From: Streptomyces sp. NRRL B-1347 | GTDB lineage: Bacteria; Actinomycetota; Actinomycetes; Streptomycetales; Streptomycetaceae | Assembly: GCF_000720325.1 (NCBI RefSeq) | Contig: NZ_JOJM01000003.1 | Location: 372,001-436,000 of the forward strand | Direction: 5' to 3' | DNA: 64,000 nt | In this document: in pieces, positions 60,083-64,000 of the stretch | Numbering within the stretch: position 1 is the first letter of the stretch | Layout of the letters: each line of letters starts with the position of its first letter | Notes under the pieces: model-generated | What the model was told of the DNA's origin: nothing | The model's database searches: none | What the model saw: only the letters and a program-made list of their open reading frames with translations | Program-made: the position numbers and the translations under genes

Positions 60083-60358
60083 TCAGGCTTCCTCTGCCTG
60101 AAGCTGAGGCGTCGCTGCGTTGGCGTCACGCGTGCTCACGCTCATGAAGACGCGCTTCTCTTCCTCGGCGGGCAACTCGTCGAGCTGCACGTCCTTGGCC
60201 GTAGCGATGTACTCCGCAACGGCTTCCGGACCACCCGCCGCTACAGCGGCAGGGACCTCGGCCGCGACCGGGAAGCGGGAAGTCGTCACCTCGGTCACCG
60301 ACAGCACGATCACGGCCTTCGCCGATTCCTCGGTGGTTCCTGCGTTTTGTCTGTTCAT
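60083..60358 (-). CDS. Small hypothetical protein
   Basis: A 91-residue acidic protein: NRQNAGTTEESAKAVIVLSVTEVTTSRFPVAAEVP, and ELPAEEEKRVFMSVSTRDANA. AGAGGAGAGGACGAGACC precedes the ATG. No family recognised. It is flanked by terminators, so it is probably a single-gene transcript. Confidence 0.6.
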   Translation of the reverse strand: MNRQNAGTTEESAKAVIVLSVTEVTTSRFPVAAEVPAAVAAGGPEAVAEYIATAKDVQLDELPAEEEKRVFMSVSTRDANAATPQLQAEEA

Positions 60359-60428
60359 GGTCTCGTCCTCTCCTCTCGGATCATGCAAATCCGCAGAGGC
60401 GCCTCGGTCCGGGCGCCTCCGACATGGC

Positions 60429-60467
60429 CCCGCACTCCCTCCCGGGGGGGAAGTGAGGGAGTGCGGG
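60429..60467 (-). terminator. Terminator after the 60479-60859 gene
   Basis: Perfect 13-base arms CCCGCACTCCCTC (60429-60441) and GAGGGAGTGCGGG (60455-60467), 13-base loop, 11 bases after the stop of the leftward gene. Confidence 0.75.
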
Positions 60468-60478
60468 AGTCTCAGTCG

Positions 60479-60859
60479 TCACCGACGGGTCACGGCGTGG
60501 AACACCTCCGCCCGCTGTTCCGGTGACCAGTCACCGAGCAGTCGGACCGACGTCTCGGTGACCTTGCTGTCGCCTTCATACGGGTCCTCGTATCGGCCGT
60601 TGAGCCAGCTGCTCTCGGGAACGGCATCCCCAAGGGGGTACGCGGACGGCTCGATCACGCCGGTCGCGTCGACCTTGTCGACGGCCCAGGCGATCACGTC
60701 GCTCCCCCATAGCTCGGCATCGTCTTCGTCGTACGTCTCGCAGGTGGTGAACGGCCCTCCGATGGTGCGGAAATCTCCGTCCATCCACTCCCCGCCGTCG
60801 CTTTCCACCGGGGTGCGGTAGCTCACGACAACGCGGGAGATTTGGATCGTGTAGCTCAT
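60479..60859 (-). CDS. Hypothetical protein
   Basis: A 126-residue protein: SYTIQISRVVVSYRTPVESDGGEWMDGDF, then DVIAWAVDKVDATGVIEPSAYPLGDAVPESSWLNGRYEDPYEG and SPEQRAEVFHAVTRR. GGAGGTCG precedes the ATG. Probably co-transcribed with the gene ending 2 bases upstream. Common plasmid-type hypothetical form; function unknown. Confidence 0.65.
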   Translation of the reverse strand: MSYTIQISRVVVSYRTPVESDGGEWMDGDFRTIGGPFTTCETYDEDDAELWGSDVIAWAVDKVDATGVIEPSAYPLGDAVPESSWLNGRYEDPYEGDSKVTETSVRLLGDWSPEQRAEVFHAVTRR

Positions 60860-60861
60860 GG

Positions 60862-61212
60862 TCAAGCGACCTCCACCCAGTCCTGGTGACCGTCCCGGAA
60901 CAACACGTGCGTGGGCGAGGTGAGCGCGTACAACAGCGTCTGATGCCCTGTGGTGGTCCGCGAGTACTTGACGTCCGGAATGATGACCTCCCCGGACCGC
61001 AACACCCACGCGATCGGCGTGCGGTAACTCAGGACGGTGTAGGTAACCCCGTCTCCGTCGGCGCGGTACCGCGCACGCCACTTCGGCGGAAGCCGTGTGC
61101 CGAACGGAAGGCGGTATCCATCGACTGCACGGAACGCACCGTAGGTCTCGAACGGTTCGTGACGGGCAAGCGCCTCTCGCGCTGCCCAAGAGTGGGTGGC
61201 AAGTTTCCTCAC
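60862..61212 (-). CDS. Hypothetical protein
   Basis: A 116-residue basic/aromatic protein: RKLATHSWAAREALARHEPFETYGAFRA, LPPKWRARYRADGDGVTYTVLSYRTPIAWVL and DVKYSRTTTGHQTLLYAL. The ITYTVLSYRTPIAWV-type strand pattern also occurs in other plasmid hypotheticals. GGAAGGGACCT precedes the GTG at 61212. No named family. Confidence 0.65.
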   Translation of the reverse strand: MRKLATHSWAAREALARHEPFETYGAFRAVDGYRLPFGTRLPPKWRARYRADGDGVTYTVLSYRTPIAWVLRSGEVIIPDVKYSRTTTGHQTLLYALTSPTHVLFRDGHQDWVEVA

Positions 61213-61251
61213 AGGTCCCTTCCTCTCAAAGACGGGAACCCAGGAGGGCCG

Positions 61252-61352
61252 CCAAGCGTCGGTCGTCGTTCAGACGAAAGGGCCACGGGGCAGCACCCCC
61301 GGAAGCGACGCTTGGGGCCCTCGTACGTGGTCGCTCTCGACTCGCTGAGAGC
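61252..61352 (-). terminator. Hairpins between two leftward genes
   Basis: CCAAGCGTCG (61252-61261) pairs with CGACGCTTGG (61306-61315), and GCTCTC (61333-61338) with GAGAGC (61347-61352). They lie between the stop at 61373 and the next start at 61212, so one is probably a terminator and the other a leader structure. Confidence 0.45.
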
Positions 61353-61372
61353 GCGTCATGACCAGTTGTGTG

Positions 61373-61777
61373 TCAGGCCACACCGAACTGGATGTCGGCC
61401 AGCGGGCCCTTCCCCGTACGGGCGGCCCACCGCCGCATGCCGGTCACCCGGTGCGGGTGGAACGGCGCCCAGCCGGTCGGCCGCACCCGGAGGAATTCCC
61501 TGGCCTCGTGCTCCTCGATCTGAACGATCATCCGCAGCAGAGCGGCGTACAGGTCCTCATCGGTGTAGTCCTTGACCACCAGAGGGAAATCTGGGCAGGC
61601 AGTGATCCTGTTCGGATATCCCTTTCCTGCCTGGTCCCGGTTACTGTTACGCGCCGGGTAATACACGCGCACGACGATGGTGCCTTCGTACCGGTGCGAG
61701 TGATCGCGAGCAACGAACTCCCAGCCCGGCTTGTAGAGCACATCATCGATTAACTTAATGGCGCTTGCGGTTTCCAT
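61373..61777 (-). CDS. Hypothetical protein
   Basis: A 134-residue protein: ETASAIKLIDDVLYKPGWEFVARDHSHRYEGTIVVRVYY, and TDEDLYAALLRMIVQIEEHEAREFLRV. AGGGGG lies 4-5 bases before the ATG at 61777. This LIDDVLYKPGW form is frequent in Streptomyces plasmid/element genes; function unknown. Confidence 0.7.
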   Translation of the reverse strand: METASAIKLIDDVLYKPGWEFVARDHSHRYEGTIVVRVYYPARNSNRDQAGKGYPNRITACPDFPLVVKDYTDEDLYAALLRMIVQIEEHEAREFLRVRPTGWAPFHPHRVTGMRRWAARTGKGPLADIQFGVA

Positions 61778-62202
61778 GAATCCCCCTTCAAGGGATCACG
61801 GGCACTCCGGCGTGAGCACCCCAGTCAGCGCGTGTACTGGACGCGCGCTGAAGTGGGACTCAGTCAAAGCACTGTTCCGTAGTTCACCAAACGCGTTTCC
61901 TTCGTGAACCCGAAAGCCGCTCTCATACAAATACGTCAGCCCAGAGCAGCCATTTACCGATCACCGGGAAGTTTCTTGAAGATCTTGGCGCACACCAGAA
62001 GAGGCACCAGAGATTCCACTGCGAGACCGCACACTTTCTGTAGCCTCTCTGAGATACGGCCACCGAATTCGCTCGCTTACCGACCTTGAAGAAACTCAAG
62101 GAAACAGCGCACGCATAGACCGAACGAGCCCTTTCCCGCGAACGCGAGAAAGGGGCATGGACCAGTCGGCCCACGCCCCAGGCAAATCCACCTGTCACCC
62201 TT
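61778..62202. other. Non-coding region of the element
   Basis: A 425-base stretch with lower GC than the rest of the window and no gene I can support. It holds one hairpin near its right end (62129-62154). A promoter for the leftward hypothetical gene at 61777 is expected here. An origin of transfer or replication is possible but I see no nic consensus. Confidence 0.5.
62129..62154 (-). terminator. Terminator after the 62203-62991 gene
   Basis: Twelve-base arms CCCTTTCCCGCG (62129-62140) and CGCGAGAAAGGG (62143-62154) with one mismatch and a 2-base loop, 48 bases after the stop of the leftward gene. Confidence 0.65.
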
Positions 62203-62991
62203 CTACGATTGAGCGCTGCGGTAGATCAATTCATCGCGCGCGGCATCAAGGGCGGCAGATAGCGCGTGCCACTCCTTGACTGCCACATCCCGGGTGCGCT
62301 GCACCTTGGATGACGAGTTACGCGGGCCCCCGTACATCTCTTGCGCCGTTTTGCCCATGACACCAGCTCGCCCCAGGTCAGCGGCTCCACTCGCGTGACG
62401 GAGAATGCTGCGCAGCGTCGGGTAGTCGCTTCCGTCACCCCACGCAGAGCGGAAGAGCACTTCACTGTTGCTCGACAAATAGGGCGCCACCGCGAGAGTG
62501 GACAGGTTGTCGGCATGAGGTATGCCGCGTGTGACCTGTTTGCCCGGTACAGCGTCAAGCTCATCGGGCGCGACGTCGAGCCGGTACCCATTCCGCGCGG
62601 CAGCGTCCCGCACCGCCCAGTAGTGAATTGTTGAGCGAGTGACGACGATCGTCTCGCCATCCCGACGAACGTACTGCCAGGCCGAAGGCTCACGGTTTTC
62701 CACCCAGACGGCTGATATCTCGCACGTGGCGGTGATTTTCTCCAGACGTTTGGCGAATATCAGGACCGCATCTTGCGTGACGTCGTCACTCACATCGTCC
62801 GTGCCATACGGCGCGATGCCACCCCTCAGGACACTCGCGCTCCCATCCATCCGCTTGCGCGAACGCGTGGAGTCGACGGTGCGGCAGTACCCACGCGCAA
62901 TCCTCCGGAGATCAGCGAAATCCTCCTCCGTTACGCGCTTCACGGCTTCCGCCGTGACTCCTCCCGCGCGGCGGTCAATTGAATTGGGCAC
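62203..62991 (-). CDS. Hypothetical protein with sigma-like motif
   Basis: A 262-residue protein, AT-richer than its neighbours. EDFADLRRIARGYCRT and, after a loop, DDVSDDVTQDAVLIFAKRLEKI resemble sigma-70 region 2 (DxTQDxxLxxxxRL), but a region 4 HTH is not evident; RSTIHYWAVRDAAARNG could be a weak HTH. GTG 62991 has GGAG 6 bases upstream; the longer form from TTG 63057 is less likely. The low GC suggests foreign origin. It may be a divergent transcription factor or a hypothetical DNA-binding protein. Confidence 0.6.
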   Translation of the reverse strand: MPNSIDRRAGGVTAEAVKRVTEEDFADLRRIARGYCRTVDSTRSRKRMDGSASVLRGGIAPYGTDDVSDDVTQDAVLIFAKRLEKITATCEISAVWVENREPSAWQYVRRDGETIVVTRSTIHYWAVRDAAARNGYRLDVAPDELDAVPGKQVTRGIPHADNLSTLAVAPYLSSNSEVLFRSAWGDGSDYPTLRSILRHASGAADLGRAGVMGKTAQEMYGGPRNSSSKVQRTRDVAVKEWHALSAALDAARDELIYRSAQS

Positions 62992-63518
62992 GATCGTCTC
63001 CGATCGTCCGTGACGCGCGCCTTGTGCGCTACGCCTCGTAATTCCATTCTCCCGCAATCCGTCATTAAAGCAAGAGAATCCGGAAGATTTTCCAGTTCAT
63101 TCCAGAGAAGTAATCATGCCCGCTTGGCATCTCGAATGCACTACGCAATTTACGCGCCGCCGAATCCCTCGAAATGCGAGAATTCAAAGTATGCAATAAG
63201 AGAGGAAGGTGCAGGTAAGGCAGACGGACGAAGCCTCTGACCGCGCCCCCCGAACTCTCCCTCGTCCGATACCCAGCAAACAGCCCGCCTCCACACCATG
63301 ACTGCAACAGCGACCACCGGTGGGCCAGTTGCAGGCTGCTCCGGCAGGGGCGCCACGGCCCGTGGCTCGCGACTTGGCCCTTAGGTGGGGCTGCCTCTCT
63401 AATGGGAAGCCAGGTGGGCTCCCGTGACGGTAGGGAGAGAGGAATGCCGAATCGACGAGGGCGCGAGAAGTGAGTTCGACTTCGCCGCGGGCGACCGTGC
63501 CGCCGGAGCTCTCAGCCT
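62992..63518. other. Non-coding, low-GC region
   Basis: About 530 bases between the sigma-like gene and the AlaRS-like gene. The first 200 bases are AT-rich and likely hold the promoter of the 62991 gene. No ORF with typical codon use, no tRNA and no clear repeat was found. Confidence 0.5.
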
Positions 63519-63549
63519 TTGCTTGGGCCCGCCGAGCGGGCCCAAGCAA
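63519..63549 (-). terminator. Terminator of the AlaRS-like gene
   Basis: Fourteen-base perfect arms TTGCTTGGGCCCGC (63519-63532) and GCGGGCCCAAGCAA (63536-63549), 3-base loop, 3 bases after the stop of the leftward gene. Confidence 0.85.
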
Positions 63550-63552
63550 GGG

Positions 63553-64000
63553 TCAGTACCCGCCGAGCAGACGGGCAGCCTCTCCGGCCGCAAGTTCCAG
63601 GGCCTCGTCGAGGCCCTGCGAACGGCGTCCCCCGGCGCTGGCGATGGGGCCGCGGCCTCCTGAGCCGCCGCCGACCGTGCGGGCCGCCCGGGAAAGGATC
63701 TGGCTGGCCTGGTGACCGTGTCGGTGAAGATCGGACGAGATCGCGGCAGCGAGGAGTGCCTTGCCGTCGTGTTCGCCGCCCAGGACCACGACCGTCGGGG
63801 CGTGCCCGAGCTGGGCGAGGATGTCGGCTGCGAGAGCCCGGAGCTCGTCTGGAGTGACACCGGCGACGCGGTGGACGACCAGCTGCCCGCGACCGGCCGA
63901 CCGGGCCTGGGTGGCCAGCTGTCCGGCCTGCTGCCGCAGTTCGCCGACTCGCAGCTGGGTCAGCTCCTGCTGGGCGGCGGCAAGGGCGTCCAAGCGCTTG
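63553..64000 (-). CDS. Alanyl-tRNA synthetase-like protein, C-terminal part
   Basis: The frame continues to the window end on the minus strand; 148 residues are visible. The last part matches the DHHA1/C-terminal region of alanyl-tRNA synthetases: an alpha-helical coiled stretch (AAQQELTQLRVGELRQQ), VAGVTPDELRALAADILAQLG, VVVLGGEHDGKALLAAAISSDL, and the glycine motif ARTVGGGSGGRGPIASAGGR, then LDEALELA. The catalytic and editing domains lie outside the window. It is on the conjugative element, so it is probably an additional, acquired paralogue and may be linked to a resistance or tRNA function. Confidence 0.75.
   Translation of the reverse strand, partial: KRLDALAAAQQELTQLRVGELRQQAGQLATQARSAGRGQLVVHRVAGVTPDELRALAADILAQLGHAPTVVVLGGEHDGKALLAAAISSDLHRHGHQASQILSRAARTVGGGSGGRGPIASAGGRRSQGLDEALELAAGEAARLLGGY

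Larger units (their letters stand above)
43690..64000. mobile_element. Integrative conjugative element, left end to window end
   Basis: The segment begins where the AIM24 gene is broken, and carries a tyrosine integrase, an excisionase-like HTH gene, a regulator and a T4SS-like transfer operon (pilin, TrbL, PrgI, VirB4, VirD4, replication-relaxation, wall hydrolase). Then come small phage- or plasmid-type hypothetical genes, a tRNA and part of an alanyl-tRNA synthetase-like gene. The right end is beyond 64000. Small genes at 58-63 kb have visibly lower GC than the chromosome on the left. No relaxase or oriT could be identified. Confidence 0.78.

Noticed and set aside
63184..63549. A 121-codon minus-strand frame between the sigma-like and AlaRS-like genes
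   Set aside because: It crosses the AlaRS-like gene's terminator hairpin, has a Cys/Gly/Arg-rich shadow composition and no ribosome binding site.

Overview
The window is high-GC actinobacterial DNA that reads as a Streptomyces chromosome. The evidence is the strong third-position G/C bias, frequent GTG starts, AGGAG-type ribosome binding sites, a Streptomyces-type c-di-AMP (ydaO) riboswitch, a proteasome beta subunit and typical secreted enzymes. Positions 1 to about 43.7 kb are chromosomal accessory or arm-type sequence. From about 43.7 kb to the end of the window lies an integrated conjugative element whose right end is not reached.

Left part (1-13.2 kb). A partial ArsR-type regulator, a DUF1062 protein and a two-TM protein behind a ydaO riboswitch are followed by a three-gene leftward redox operon (old yellow enzyme, MDR oxidoreductase, shortened DUF6069-like protein). 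Next comes an arsenic-resistance island: three different ArsR repressors, arsC, acr3, an ArsO-like flavin monooxygenase, a truncated TauE/SafE exporter, a PstS-type binding protein and a flavoprotein with a cysteine-rich tail. Together they suggest arsenate reduction, arsenite efflux and flavin-dependent arsenical chemistry, with a phosphate-binding protein co-located. Pseudogenes and truncations suggest the island was assembled and trimmed by recombination.

Middle part (13.3-43.4 kb). This holds a LysR regulator, a YheO-type regulator coupled to a threonine dehydratase, a Vat/CatB-type acetyltransferase, an isochorismatase-family hydrolase followed by an amino-acid permease, and a 1015-residue HTH-NACHT-LRR protein. 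A GntR/FadR regulator with an MFS transporter follows. A three-gene operon then encodes secreted DUF11-repeat surface proteins; the first carries an LPDTG sorting signal and the second an L-type lectin-like domain. After that come a GH65 glycosidase, a proline racemase-family enzyme convergent with a TetR gene, a VOC protein, a type II thioesterase, a MerR regulator, a RibD/DHFR-like reductase, a lone proteasome beta subunit, an FG-GAP protein and a GH16 beta-glucanase.

Right part (43.5-64 kb). An AIM24-family gene is cut after about 52 codons. Immediately beyond it lie a tyrosine integrase, an excisionase-like HTH protein, a hypothetical protein, a regulator and a rightward transfer operon: VirB2/TrbC-like pilin, TrbL/VirB6-like channel protein, PrgI-family protein, VirB4 ATPase, VirD4/TraG coupling protein, replication-relaxation protein and a transglycosylase/NlpC-P60 wall hydrolase. 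Then comes a leftward string of small hypothetical genes, a tRNA-like gene with a UAU (Ile, AUA) anticodon, a protein with a faint sigma-like motif and the 3' end of an alanyl-tRNA synthetase-like gene. The tRNA and aaRS-like gene are unusual translation-related cargo. No relaxase is visible in the window.
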